A DNA stretch of 64,000 bases from positions 1,664,435 through 1,728,434 of the forward strand of contig CALSTG010000001.1 of assembly GCA_943789205.1 (NCBI GenBank), read 5' to 3'. The notes under the pieces are model-generated. The model saw nothing but the letters and a program-made list of their open reading frames with translations, did not search any database and was not told the DNA's origin. The stretch's first letter is position 1, and the number at the start of each line of letters is the position of its first letter. This document shows positions 42,702 to 51,835 of this stretch, piece by piece. Source of the DNA: an uncultured Flavobacteriales bacterium. Its GTDB lineage: Bacteria > Bacteroidota > Bacteroidia > Flavobacteriales_D > Crocinitomicaceae. A program made the position numbers and the translations under genes.

Positions 42702-43909
42702 TCTTTATTAAGAATTTTTTCCACGGACAAAACTACGGCATTAATGACCTCAGCTACCTGTTTATTGTTAAGATTAAAATAAACGGGTAGTGAAATCTCA
42801 TTTTGATATTTTTTAATTGCTTCAGGGAATTTTTCAATTCTATAATCCAAGTTTTTATAGGCTGTGAGTAAAGGTAGGGGCTGAAAATGTACATTGACAG
42901 CTACGTCATTATTGAATATTTCTTGAATAATTTCATCTCTTTGATCTTCAGATATATTCTTTATTCTCAAGAGATACAAATGATAACTAGACGTTTTTTC
43001 TGAATCTTCATGTATTGGTAATAATGCCCATCCTTTTTTTGAAAAAACCGTATCGTAAGCGGCAAATATTTCTTTTCTTCTGTCAAGGTTTTCTTGATAT
43101 CTGTCAAGTTCTACCAAGCCAATCGCCGCTTGAATATCCGTCATATTACACTTATATCCTGGAATCAACACATCATATTTCCATGCGCCCTTTTTACTTT
43201 TTGCTAAAGCGTCTTTTGATTGTCCATGTAAGGTGATGGTCACAAAATCTTTATAGATTTCATCATGATCAAAAGAATCTGTAAGGTTAAAACATACTGC
43301 ACCGCCTTCGGCAGTTGTTAGATTTTTTACGGCATGAAAAGAAAAACAAGTTACATCAGCTAAGCTGCCCGATCGTTTACCGCAATATAAAGCACCAAAG
43401 CTATGTGCTGCGTCTGAAGCTATGAGAATACGTCCAAGTTTGCTTTGCATCTCATTTTTTGGAGTAAAAATCTTCTTATGTTTATGCGCTAAATTGAGAA
43501 TTTCATTGTAATCACATGGGAACCCTGAAATATCAACAGGCATAATGACTTTAGTTTTGGGTGTAATGGCAGCCTCAATTTTTTCGATAGCAATATTGAA
43601 ATCGTCTTCACTCACATCAACCATAACAGCTTTAGCACCTGTATGCAACACCACATTTGCGCTTGCACAGTAGGTGTATACTGGAATGATGACTTCATCT
43701 CCTGGCCCAATACCCCACCACCTCAGAAAAACTTCCATTCCCATGGTCCATGAACTTACTGCAACAGTCGTTTTACAGCCACAATAATCACTGATTTTTT
43801 TTTCAAATAATTTTGTTCTTGGTCCCGTAGTTATCCAACCACTCATTAAAGCATCATTGACTTCTTTGAGTACTTTTTCATCAATACGCGGGGGAGAAAA
43901 TGGAATCAT
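42698..43909 (-). CDS. DegT/DnrJ/EryC1-family sugar aminotransferase
   Basis: A 403-residue PLP-dependent enzyme that aminates nucleotide-linked keto-sugars. It shows the N-terminal SPPRIDEKVLKEVNDALMSGWITTGPRTKLFEKKI, GPGDEVIIPVYTYCASANVVLHTGA, ASDAAHSFGALYCGKRSGSLADVTCFSFHAVKNLTTAEGGAV with the PLP-binding Lys in HAVKN, and GYKCNMTDIQAAIGLVELDR. Its stop overlaps the start of the PglC-type transferase by 4 bp. By context it likely makes the UDP-4-amino sugar used by that transferase, as in PglE and PglC; the matching dehydratase and acetyltransferase are not in this window. Confidence 0.92.
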   Translation of the reverse strand: MIPFSPPRIDEKVLKEVNDALMSGWITTGPRTKLFEKKISDYCGCKTTVAVSSWTMGMEVFLRWWGIGPGDEVIIPVYTYCASANVVLHTGAKAVMVDVSEDDFNIAIEKIEAAITPKTKVIMPVDISGFPCDYNEILNLAHKHKKIFTPKNEMQSKLGRILIASDAAHSFGALYCGKRSGSLADVTCFSFHAVKNLTTAEGGAVCFNLTDSFDHDEIYKDFVTITLHGQSKDALAKSKKGAWKYDVLIPGYKCNMTDIQAAIGLVELDRYQENLDRRKEIFAAYDTVFSKKGWALLPIHEDSEKTSSYHLYLLRIKNISEDQRDEIIQEIFNNDVAVNVHFQPLPLLTAYKNLDYRIEKFPEAIKKYQNEISLPVYFNLNNKQVAEVINAVVLSVEKILNKE

Positions 43910-43918
43910 AGTTCGAAA

Positions 43919-45139
43919 TTACATATTTTGAAGCGCATCATATAAGCCTTCAGCTATTTTATTACGGTCAAATACATCCGATACATATTTTCTTGCATTT
44001 TCTCCCATCTCATGAAGCTCATTCTTGTTTTTAAGTAAGAATATGATTTGCGCTGTCATACTCTCAACATCCTCTGGAGTATAAAATAATCCAGCTTGTG
44101 CTTTGTCAATAAAGTGATTTTTTGCCTCACCGTCAACACCAAGTAATAGTGGTTTTTTCATGGCAAGCGCCTCAAAAATTTTAGATGGAATTGCACCTTT
44201 GAAAAGATCAAGCTTCTTTAAAGGAATTACAGCAATATCAATTGATTTTAAAATTGAGGGCATATCTGATTTTTTCACGGGTTCGAAAAAATGAACATTT
44301 TCAAGACCGTATTTTTCTCTTAATAAATGAAGTTTTTCTTTTTCAGGCCCTGCACCTTGAATCACAAATTGTGCCTCGGGAAACGTTTTAAGTCTATGAG
44401 CAGCCTCAATTATGATTTCTAAGCCTTGCGCATAGCCAAGAATGCCGCCATAGAAAAAGATGATATCGTTAATTTTAAAGCCATTTTTTTGTCTAAAGTC
44501 TCCGGCTTCTATTTTTTCTGGATTATAGAATGAAATATCCACTCCGTTTGGCAGCCATGTTACTTTTTTATGAGGAAAACGTTTTTGAATATCGTTCACT
44601 ATACCTTGAGTTTGACCTGTAATCAGTGCGGAGTTCTCATAGCATTTATGCTCAAGTCTCGTTGCCATTTTTAATAAATGCTTGTTTGTTACGAGGCCTA
44701 ACTTCTCTGCACTTTCAGGCCAAAGATCTGAAACATTAAAGATGAGCTTTGCATTCAGCTTTTTACTTAATGCCATTGCTGAATAACCAAGAAACAAAGG
44801 TGGACTTTCAACCATTAAGTAATCAAAGGATTTTAATCTACGCCCACGCCAATAGCTTGACCACACAAAGCTGAAATAATTTAGAAGTCGAGCAATAATC
44901 CTTTTTGATGGGGAGACATAAATCCAAGATCGATGAACTGTAATTCCTTCAATAGTTTCCTCTCGTTTTTGTTTATTACTGTATTCCTCGAAAACTTCCA
45001 TTTTTGGATAATTAGGTAAAGCTGTCAGTACTTCTACCTGTAATCCTTTCTTTTTTAAACGAATGGCAAGCTCATGCAATCGGTTCTGAGGAGCACCGAT
45101 TTCAGGTGGGTAATATTGAGTTAAAATCAGTATTCTCAT
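43919..45139 (-). CDS. Glycosyltransferase family 4
   Basis: 406 residues of GT-B fold. The N-terminal domain has LTQYYPPEIGAPQNRLHELAIRLKKKG and the linker NGVDISFYNPE; the C-terminal domain has FFYGGILGYAQGLEIIIEA, FVIQGAGPEKEKL and the donor-binding VIPLKKLDLFKGAIPSKIFEALAMKKPLLLG. The last stretch is the E-x7-E nucleotide-sugar motif, E-A-L-A-M-K-K-P. It resembles WbuB-type transferases that add the second sugar of O-antigen or capsule units. Donor and acceptor are unknown. A gap of 3 bp separates it from the polymerase-type gene upstream. Confidence 0.92.
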   Translation of the reverse strand: MRILILTQYYPPEIGAPQNRLHELAIRLKKKGLQVEVLTALPNYPKMEVFEEYSNKQKREETIEGITVHRSWIYVSPSKRIIARLLNYFSFVWSSYWRGRRLKSFDYLMVESPPLFLGYSAMALSKKLNAKLIFNVSDLWPESAEKLGLVTNKHLLKMATRLEHKCYENSALITGQTQGIVNDIQKRFPHKKVTWLPNGVDISFYNPEKIEAGDFRQKNGFKINDIIFFYGGILGYAQGLEIIIEAAHRLKTFPEAQFVIQGAGPEKEKLHLLREKYGLENVHFFEPVKKSDMPSILKSIDIAVIPLKKLDLFKGAIPSKIFEALAMKKPLLLGVDGEAKNHFIDKAQAGLFYTPEDVESMTAQIIFLLKNKNELHEMGENARKYVSDVFDRNKIAEGLYDALQNM

Positions 45140-45142
45140 TAT

Positions 45143-46381
45143 TTAATTTTCGGAAAATTTGTCACTTTTATCAGCAATTATCTCTTTTGAAAGCGTGATA
45201 GTAAGAAGACAAAATAATACAATACCTGCTTGCCTTTCTAAAAAAGATTCAATTAAAAAGTTAGAAAAAAAGCAAAGGCTAATAAGTAAAGATAATAGAT
45301 GCTTATCTCTAAAGGAATCACGCCAATTTTTTATAAAAATAGCAAGAAGAATAATTAAGCCAGGTAAACCAATTTGCAATGCAGTGGTAAGAAATTGATT
45401 GTGTGAATTCAATTCTTTAATTGCAATAGCCTGATTATGATCTCGTAAGTTCTGTGCTTTTAATATTGATATATCATCACCTGTTCCATAACCCAAAAAG
45501 TACCCGTTGGATAAACTCAAAATTGAAGCATTCCACATTAGAATTCGAGACTGATTACTCTCTGCGCTATTGTTATTTTTTAATTGAATCTCCTCTAAGG
45601 ATAATGGAACTTTTTCAAATCTGTTTTTTACCCCCGACTCAATATTTAAAAAGGCAAAGACACTAATTACTAAACCTATTCCAATGGTCAACATAAATTT
45701 CCAATTCCCTCTATTTATTATAAAATTTAATAAAAGGATTAGATTAAAAACGAGCCAAGTTAAAATACCGGCTTTCGAGAAGGTTTGAAACACACCAAAA
45801 GATAAGAAGAGAAAAAGAACAATTAAGTTTGTTTTTTTTGCATTTTGATAAATTTTGGAATGGCAAATAAGAGTGCCTATTACCAAATAGAATGCGTAAT
45901 AACCACGATGCATAAATGGACTAAATAGCACATCTTTAAAGTATCCCCAATTGTTATTTTCAGGGTAATATAAAGATTTAAATATTGCGATAAATTCATA
46001 AATCAAAAGACTCAGACCAGCAGAAAAAAGAAGCATGTTCAATATGGTAGAACGACTTAAAGAAAATTTTGAAAAATAGAAAAGTAATGGGAATAGCAGA
46101 AAAGAGAGTTTATTTTCCAACTTAAAGAATCCTGCCTCGATGTCGTTAGTCCAAGCCATACCTATTATAAGGAATAAATAATAGATAACAAATAGAGATT
46201 CCATACTCATCCAAAAGGAATAAGTTTTTTCCTTTTTATGTCGAAATGTTGAAATAATCCAAGCCATGAATCCGAGCGGAACAATAGGTGGGCATAAAAT
46301 GGAGAAAACCAAAATAAATATCAAACACCTATCATTCCCATTTAAGCTTTTATAAAAATCACGAATACCTCCAGCATTCAT
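45143..46381 (-). CDS. O-antigen ligase/polymerase-type membrane protein
   Basis: A multi-pass protein of about 412 residues with ten or more hydrophobic segments. The large loop and its region HRGYYAFYLVIGTLIC, MWNASILSLSNGYFLGYGTGDDISIL and LNSHNQFLTTALQIGLPGLIILLAIF match the Wzy_C/WaaL family (conserved R/H residues in the outer loop and G-x-G-x-G before the H-x-x-x-L). I choose ATG 46381 because it overlaps the upstream stop codon (ATGA); an earlier ATG at 46426 would overlap by 49 bp. It either polymerises repeat units or ligates them to lipid A core. Confidence 0.85.
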   Translation of the reverse strand: MNAGGIRDFYKSLNGNDRCLIFILVFSILCPPIVPLGFMAWIISTFRHKKEKTYSFWMSMESLFVIYYLFLIIGMAWTNDIEAGFFKLENKLSFLLFPLLFYFSKFSLSRSTILNMLLFSAGLSLLIYEFIAIFKSLYYPENNNWGYFKDVLFSPFMHRGYYAFYLVIGTLICHSKIYQNAKKTNLIVLFLFLSFGVFQTFSKAGILTWLVFNLILLLNFIINRGNWKFMLTIGIGLVISVFAFLNIESGVKNRFEKVPLSLEEIQLKNNNSAESNQSRILMWNASILSLSNGYFLGYGTGDDISILKAQNLRDHNQAIAIKELNSHNQFLTTALQIGLPGLIILLAIFIKNWRDSFRDKHLLSLLISLCFFSNFLIESFLERQAGIVLFCLLTITLSKEIIADKSDKFSEN

Positions 46382-47775
46382 ATTTTTGGATTTAAATTTT
46401 CTAATGACTTTAGTAAATTGATACAATTCTGTTTATAATTAGCGCTAATATTCACATCATTTGACAAATTCACCTCATGTTTCTCAGGATTTTTTTCATG
46501 CTTTGATAAAAGCTCGATTAACTCATTTGGTTCATCAACAAAATGAACAAATGGATTATTACCAAGGATAGACAGAAAAACATCTTTGGCCTTGTTTTCA
46601 ATATTTATCAAATAACTTCTCTTCCCTAGTGATAGAGCTTCAACAGCAACTGTTGAATAAGCAGTAATATTAATATCACAATGTGAAATGGTATGATAGA
46701 TATTTTCCTTTGTGAATTTGAAGTTATCTGGAAGCTGAAAATCTTTTTTATACGATGCTTCAGTTGTTCTTCTCGGTACCAACTTAAAATTGTATTTTTT
46801 TTTGGAATGCCGATTGAAAGCTAATAAAAACGCAATAGTTTTATTTCCAATGGGTCCATCTTGTAGTGCTACACTAATGGATTTAATAGTTTCGTTTTCT
46901 TTAGCTCGGTTATAATAATAATCAATAATAGATCTACCAACAACATTAGCAAACTGTATGGGCATATTTGATTGCTCATTCAAATAATTGTTTTCATTTT
47001 CACCAAATACAGAAATTACATCTGGGAATTGAATGGGTTCTAACTTTGCAATATAATTGTATGCTTGATGGTTTTCACTAATAACACCATGCTGAAATTC
47101 GACAACAGGGATACCAGCCTCTTTAAAGGCTCTTATATAACCATAATGGTTGTATGAAACAGTTAAAAAGACGTATTTTGGATTTGGAAGAATTTTCAGC
47201 CAAAACTTCATCATTCTATATTGTGCTAGATTCTTTTTTACAATTGCATCTGCATTTACGGAACATTTTAATGCTGCTTCAATTTCTTTGATTATCGCTT
47301 TATTTTTGATTTGAGTTTTTCTCAAAAAAATGCGGGAATAAATTTCTTCGGAGAGCAAAAAAAGTGCTTTTGAGGACACATATTGACTCGCAATATTTCG
47401 GAGCGGATACTTTTTAAAATATTGAAATTCTATAATTAAAAATTTACATTTTGAAAAGCTTGAAATTCTATCAAAAAGTTTATCCGTATACTTTCCTTCA
47501 ATTTTAATTCGTTCAACACTTGTCGTAAATGCCCAAACTTCATATTTACGAATAAATAGATTCCACGTCCCGTAAAAAAGAGATTTAAATTGACCTAATA
47601 GACTTTTTGTTGATTTTGAAGCGAGACTTTCTTTACCCAGCACCATTTTGTGGAACACTTTTGCTTTAATCCAAGGATATATCTCAAATGTCTTATTGAA
47701 TTTGCGAGTGGTAATGCTTTGCACATTATGCTTTGTTTCAACGAGAGCTATTAATTCAGCGATACTATTCTTCAT
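46378..47775 (-). CDS. GT-B-like polysaccharide protein, possible glycosyl/glycerophosphotransferase
   Basis: 465 residues with no membrane segment. PVVEFQHGVISENHQAYNY and, in the C-terminal half, ITAYSTVAVEALSLGKRSYLINIENKA are the two motifs of the GT-B fold found in CDP-glycerol glycerophosphotransferase-like, sialyltransferase-like and UDP-GlcNAc 2-epimerase-like proteins. The N-terminal 180 residues are specific to this protein and show no motif I can name. It lies within the polysaccharide operon with 11 bp overlap to the gene upstream, so a transferase acting on the surface polymer is the best guess. The enzyme class remains uncertain. Confidence 0.6.
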   Translation of the reverse strand: MKNSIAELIALVETKHNVQSITTRKFNKTFEIYPWIKAKVFHKMVLGKESLASKSTKSLLGQFKSLFYGTWNLFIRKYEVWAFTTSVERIKIEGKYTDKLFDRISSFSKCKFLIIEFQYFKKYPLRNIASQYVSSKALFLLSEEIYSRIFLRKTQIKNKAIIKEIEAALKCSVNADAIVKKNLAQYRMMKFWLKILPNPKYVFLTVSYNHYGYIRAFKEAGIPVVEFQHGVISENHQAYNYIAKLEPIQFPDVISVFGENENNYLNEQSNMPIQFANVVGRSIIDYYYNRAKENETIKSISVALQDGPIGNKTIAFLLAFNRHSKKKYNFKLVPRRTTEASYKKDFQLPDNFKFTKENIYHTISHCDINITAYSTVAVEALSLGKRSYLINIENKAKDVFLSILGNNPFVHFVDEPNELIELLSKHEKNPEKHEVNLSNDVNISANYKQNCINLLKSLENLNPKI

Positions 47776-49132
47776 CGAGTAAATTGGTGTTGGTCATCAG
47801 AATGCTAAAAAAGAAAACGTCTAGGAGCGAGAATCCCCAAAAAATACCATATTGAAAACAAGAATATACGAGTATTGGGATAAGTACGAGTAGGTTTTTT
47901 TTCGTCCAAATAAAAAAGAGGATTCCTATAAAAAGAAAACTTATTATAACTCCATTCGAAGCCAGGAGTTGCAAAAATGAATTGTGTGCATGAATTAGCT
48001 TAAGCTTTTTCTCATCTTGATTAATGGCTTTAAATAAAAGCTTATCAGAACCAAACCCAAACCATTTATGCTCACTAATAAATTGAATATAATTCATCCA
48101 AATAAGGGTACGCCCGGAGGTATTTATTCCTTTTGTTGAGCTGTAAAATAATTTATTTAATACTGCCGTTGTGTCGAGTTCATTTCCCACTTTCATTTTA
48201 GGATAATGAATGGTCCTTGGGGTTTCTGAAATATCCGCAAAGGTTAGCTGTGTAGTTTCATTTTTAAATTTTAATTCAAGCTGTTCTTTCTCTGGGTTTT
48301 TCTTTTTCATTTCAACCAAAATATTGTGGTTTGCAAATACAATAAAAACACCTGCAAAAAGCATTAGATTGGTTCCTCTTGAAATGAAATTTTTGAATTC
48401 GAACTTTTTGAAAAGATGGTATGCAAATAAAATACACCAGAATAACAATAAGGATATAATTAAAGCCCTATTAAATGAAAAAAGAATCCCTATAAAAAGA
48501 ATGGTTTTCAGTAAGATTTTGAACCAATTATTTAATCGAACGAACTCTATTGAAATTACAGCTACTAGTAATTTTAATGCAAAAACGGAGGAGCTAATAC
48601 TCAAACCATTTACTCTATGATCATATAAAAAATCACTTGAATTGTTTATTACAGCAACATTTTCAATAAAAAAGGAACGCACGCCAAAAAAATATTCAGT
48701 AAAGGCTATTAGACATTCCAAGGCGACCCAGAACAAAAAATATTTAAAGACTTTTTTAAATTCAAGCAGGGCGGCGGTAAACAATAGTAAAGGGAAGAGT
48801 AAAAATGATGCGTAATAATCCTTTAGTGAAATAATCGGGTACCCATTTATAAGCTTGTTAGCATATGATGCAGAAACATAAATGATTATGAATAGAATAT
48901 AATTTCTTGCTGTTTTATTTTGTAATAAATTTATTTTGAAGTTATATAGCTTCTTGAGATTAAATAAAATGATGGTAAAAGGAAGCAGTAAATAATAATA
49001 TTCATTCGAAAAAAACAAGGTAGAAAAAAACAATACTGTTGCATAACACATTGATGCCCCGTTTAATGAGATCCTTTTGTTCAATGAAGGTATGAGTGCT
49101 GAATTCAATTTATTGTTCTTGATTATTGGCAA
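47765..49132 (-). CDS. O-antigen ligase/polymerase-type membrane protein (second copy)
   Basis: About 450 residues with 10-12 hydrophobic segments. The later part (GRTLIWMNYIQFISEHKWFGFGSDKLLFKAINQ...LIHAHNSFLQLLASNGVIISFLFIGIL) carries the Wzy_C/WaaL signature: W...W-x-G-x-G followed by HNxxLQ...G. The 5' end is uncertain: no ATG precedes the first membrane segment except at 49051. TTG codons at 49132 (overlapping the flippase) or 49108 would extend it. Having two such proteins in one operon suggests one polymerase and one ligase. Start at 49051 would give a protein beginning in the first helix. Confidence 0.82.
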   Translation of the reverse strand: MPIIKNNKLNSALIPSLNKRISLNGASMCYATVLFFSTLFFSNEYYYLLLPFTIILFNLKKLYNFKINLLQNKTARNYILFIIIYVSASYANKLINGYPIISLKDYYASFLLFPLLLFTAALLEFKKVFKYFLFWVALECLIAFTEYFFGVRSFFIENVAVINNSSDFLYDHRVNGLSISSSVFALKLLVAVISIEFVRLNNWFKILLKTILFIGILFSFNRALIISLLLFWCILFAYHLFKKFEFKNFISRGTNLMLFAGVFIVFANHNILVEMKKKNPEKEQLELKFKNETTQLTFADISETPRTIHYPKMKVGNELDTTAVLNKLFYSSTKGINTSGRTLIWMNYIQFISEHKWFGFGSDKLLFKAINQDEKKLKLIHAHNSFLQLLASNGVIISFLFIGILFFIWTKKNLLVLIPILVYSCFQYGIFWGFSLLDVFFFSILMTNTNLLDEE

Positions 49133-50417
49133 TTATTATATCATGTTTTTTAACGATTCTAGAAAGAAAATAAATGGTAACTGCAGCCATAAATACTTGA
49201 GCCCAAGTGACACAGTGAAACATAATTACCACATTATATTCTTGATATCCCAATGCGACTGGTATAAGAACAAAACCTAATATTTGTAAAAGAGAGCCAA
49301 TTAGACCAATGACCAAATATGCTTTTTGCTTATCAAATACGAGCGGTATTGTAGAAAGCGGAGATACAATGAAATTCAGCATAAGCCAAGGTGCCATGAT
49401 TTCAGATAGCTCACCTGAAAAACGCCACTCAGCGCCGAAAACAAAGGCAAATAAAGGTGCACCAAAAAAGTAAATAATAAGGAAAGGTAAAATTGATAAT
49501 AAGGAAAGGCTTATTAACACCCTTCTAAATAGTGGATAAATGAGTTTTCCTTCAGTTTTATAAGAAGAAATTCTACTAAAAAACACGTGCGATAAAGATG
49601 CACCAATAAGCATAACTGGTATTCTAAGCATTCTATATGAATGGTCAAAAGCTCCAAATAAACTTTCTGAGAAAAATTCAATTAAGATTATTGCCACCAA
49701 CACATCTCGGATATAATCACTTAAGGCAAGTGGTAGGTTGGCTAATGGAAAGTCCTTATATCTTTTCGATATTACTTTAGTTCGAAGTTTACTGATTTTC
49801 GAATTAATACCCGATTTGAAGGATAAAAAGTCTTTTAAAAAATAAATTGAACTAATTACAAAACTTACTGTGTATGCTACTATTAATCCAAAACTCCCTG
49901 CATTGAAAAAACCAAAAATGACTCTCAATCCATTCAAGGAGATAGACTGAGTCATTTTTGCCAGAGAAATTTTTTGAAAATATTTTTTCCGAATAGACCA
50001 GTTTGTACCTAAATTGAAAAAGGATAAAGAGAAGACTACAATTATTAATAAAAATATTACTTGGAAGTAGTCAAATCCTTTACCATTAAAAGCACCATAG
50101 ATCAATCCCAACAACAGACATATTGAGATAGTAACCATTGTTATTTTTAACGCAAAGCGAAAAAGCGAAAAAGCATGATGATCCTTCTTAGGAAGCGGCA
50201 AGGCATACTCATATCGTGCCGTAGCAATGGTGGCAATTAAAACGACCACTCTCTGAAACATACCAAATTCCCCCATTTCAGCTGGAGTATACAATCGTGT
50301 AATTACAGGCGCAAGCATGTAGCCTATAATTTGAGCAATAAGCGTTCCTGTCATTAAAACAGCTAATGATTTTAAAAAGTCATTTGCTATTATTTTGTTT
50401 TTAAGGCGATTTAGCAT
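49110..50417 (-). CDS. Wzx-type polysaccharide flippase
   Basis: About 435 residues with 12 or more membrane segments of the MATE/oligosaccharidyl-lipid flippase superfamily. LMTGTLIAQIIGYMLAPVITRLYTPAEMGEFGMFQRVVVLI is the first-helix signature. It moves lipid-linked repeat units across the inner membrane. I place the start at ATG 50417 (MLNRLKNKI): a TATCTTTG box lies at 50424-50431, so transcription should begin about there, and an upstream in-frame ATG at 50477 would lie before the promoter. This is the first gene of the polysaccharide operon. Confidence 0.9.
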   Translation of the reverse strand: MLNRLKNKIIANDFLKSLAVLMTGTLIAQIIGYMLAPVITRLYTPAEMGEFGMFQRVVVLIATIATARYEYALPLPKKDHHAFSLFRFALKITMVTISICLLLGLIYGAFNGKGFDYFQVIFLLIIVVFSLSFFNLGTNWSIRKKYFQKISLAKMTQSISLNGLRVIFGFFNAGSFGLIVAYTVSFVISSIYFLKDFLSFKSGINSKISKLRTKVISKRYKDFPLANLPLALSDYIRDVLVAIILIEFFSESLFGAFDHSYRMLRIPVMLIGASLSHVFFSRISSYKTEGKLIYPLFRRVLISLSLLSILPFLIIYFFGAPLFAFVFGAEWRFSGELSEIMAPWLMLNFIVSPLSTIPLVFDKQKAYLVIGLIGSLLQILGFVLIPVALGYQEYNVVIMFHCVTWAQVFMAAVTIYFLSRIVKKHDIIIANNQEQ

Positions 50418-50423
50418 GCACAT

Positions 50424-50431
50424 CAAAGATA
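50424..50431 (-). promoter_or_regulatory. -7 box (TATCTTTG) for the polysaccharide operon
   Basis: TATCTTTG on the minus strand exactly matches TAnnTTTG and ends 6 bp before the preferred flippase ATG at 50417, predicting a leaderless or nearly leaderless mRNA. It lies back-to-back with the box of the divergent dehydrogenase gene. Confidence 0.5.
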
Positions 50432-50485
50432 GGTAATTGCAATGGATTGATTTTTTAATCAAGGTATAGAGATACATTGAATTCT

Positions 50486-50493
50486 TATATTTG
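50486..50493 (+). promoter_or_regulatory. -7 box (TATATTTG) for the dehydrogenase gene
   Basis: TATATTTG exactly matches TAnnTTTG, 12 bp before the ATGATG at 50506. Divergent from and only 55 bp from the flippase box. Confidence 0.5.
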
Positions 50494-50505
50494 TAAAAAA
50501 TAAAA

Positions 50506-51399
50506 ATGATGAAAAATATTGCAGTAATTGGTGCAGGTACAATGGGAAATGGTATTGCGCATGTTTTCGCACAATCAGGCTATAATGTAACCCTAATTGA
50601 TTTATCTCAAGACGCTTTGGAAAGAGCCTTAAGTACAATCACTAAGAATTTGGATCGACAATTGGCAAAGGAGAAAATTACTGTTGAGAACAAGGAGGAT
50701 ACCCTCGGAAGAATTACACTCCATACAAATATGGCTGCGGGTATTCAAGGAGCGGATTTAGTTGTTGAAGCTGCAACAGAAAACACCTCGTTGAAATTGA
50801 AAATATTTAAGCAACTTGATGAATTGGCTGATAGTGATACGATCTTAGCTACAAACACCTCATCTATATCCATTACTCAAATTGCAGCGGTAACAAATCG
50901 ACCAGATAAGGTAATTGGAATGCATTTCATGAATCCTGTTCCCGTAATGAAGTTAGTTGAAATCATTCGAGGTTATTCTACATCAGATGAAGTTACAACA
51001 TCTATTATGTCCTTATCTAGTAGTCTGAAGAAATCTCCTGTAGAGGTCAATGATTACCCTGGATTTGTTGCAAATAGAATCCTAATGCCAATGATCAATG
51101 AGGCGATTTGTTCATTACATGAAGGCGTTGCAGGGGTTGAGGAAATTGATACGGTCATGAAGTTGGGTATGGCTCATCCAATGGGTCCGTTACAGCTTGC
51201 TGATTTTATTGGTTTAGACGTTTGCCTTGCTATACTAGAAGTGCTTCATGATGGTTTTGGTAATCCTAAATATGCCCCGTGTCCTTTACTTGTCAATATG
51301 GTTACAGCAGGTAAAAAAGGTGTGAAATCAGGAGAAGGATTTTATAATTGGAGTCATGGCACAAAGGACCTGATTGTGTCTGCTAAGTTTAAAAAATAA
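50506..51399 (+). CDS. 3-hydroxyacyl-CoA (3-hydroxybutyryl-CoA) dehydrogenase
   Basis: 297 residues, the single-domain short type. NAD-binding GAGTMGNG sits at 9-16 after the ATGATG start. Other features are VVEAATEN, TNTSSISI and MHFMNPVPVMKLVEII (with the catalytic His), and the C-terminal domain PGFVANRILMPMINEAICSLHEGVAGVEEIDTVMKLGMAHPMGPLQLADFIGLD. It oxidises 3-hydroxyacyl-CoA to 3-ketoacyl-CoA in beta-oxidation or butyrate-type metabolism. It stands alone on this strand and overlaps the convergent NUDIX gene by 11 bp. Confidence 0.94.
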   Translation: MMKNIAVIGAGTMGNGIAHVFAQSGYNVTLIDLSQDALERALSTITKNLDRQLAKEKITVENKEDTLGRITLHTNMAAGIQGADLVVEAATENTSLKLKIFKQLDELADSDTILATNTSSISITQIAAVTNRPDKVIGMHFMNPVPVMKLVEIIRGYSTSDEVTTSIMSLSSSLKKSPVEVNDYPGFVANRILMPMINEAICSLHEGVAGVEEIDTVMKLGMAHPMGPLQLADFIGLDVCLAILEVLHDGFGNPKYAPCPLLVNMVTAGKKGVKSGEGFYNWSHGTKDLIVSAKFKK

Positions 51400-51835
51400 T
51401 TTTTAGGTTCTTCTTTAAACACCGCAGTGCGTGTTGATCTATGGGGAAGCTGAGATCAGAATCTTTAAGTGTTTCTAACGAAATCCATTTTTGATATTCA
51501 CCATCCTTTGTTAAGGGGAGGTCATACTTTTTTAATCCAAGCCTATCGATTTCATTACAAGTTACCATATAATAGAAACATGTTACTTGCACCTCAGGAT
51601 CAAATGCTGACTGCTGGAAATAATCATTAAAAAATAAAAACTCATAGGATAGAATGGAGGTATTCAGTTCCTCCTCGAATTCTCTTTTTAAAGCATCAAT
51701 AATCCCTTCTTTTTTCTCGACACCTCCCCCTGGAAATTTTCTAAAGTAAATTCCAAATCTGAATTCATCAGAGACTAAGACTTCTTGTCGATCATTAATT
51801 AGAATACCATAAACACGCTGAGAATGTCGAATCAT
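51389..51835 (-). CDS. NUDIX hydrolase
   Basis: A 148-residue NUDIX domain: GGGVEKKEGIIDALKREFEEELN corresponds to the NUDIX box GX5EX7REUXEEXGU, with the final Gly-U replaced by Asn-Thr. The leading sequence YGILINDRQEVLVSDEFRFGIYFRKFPGG is the usual first strand and loop. These enzymes hydrolyse nucleoside diphosphates linked to another moiety, often to clean up oxidised nucleotides; the substrate is not evident. The start overlaps the upstream small secreted protein gene (ATGA). Confidence 0.9.
   Translation of the reverse strand: MIRHSQRVYGILINDRQEVLVSDEFRFGIYFRKFPGGGVEKKEGIIDALKREFEEELNTSILSYEFLFFNDYFQQSAFDPEVQVTCFYYMVTCNEIDRLGLKKYDLPLTKDGEYQKWISLETLKDSDLSFPIDQHALRCLKKNLKIIF

Noticed and set aside
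42108..50417. Polysaccharide operon considered as a recent horizontal island
   Set aside because: Base composition and codon use look like the neighbours by eye, and there are no transposases, tRNA or direct repeats at the borders.
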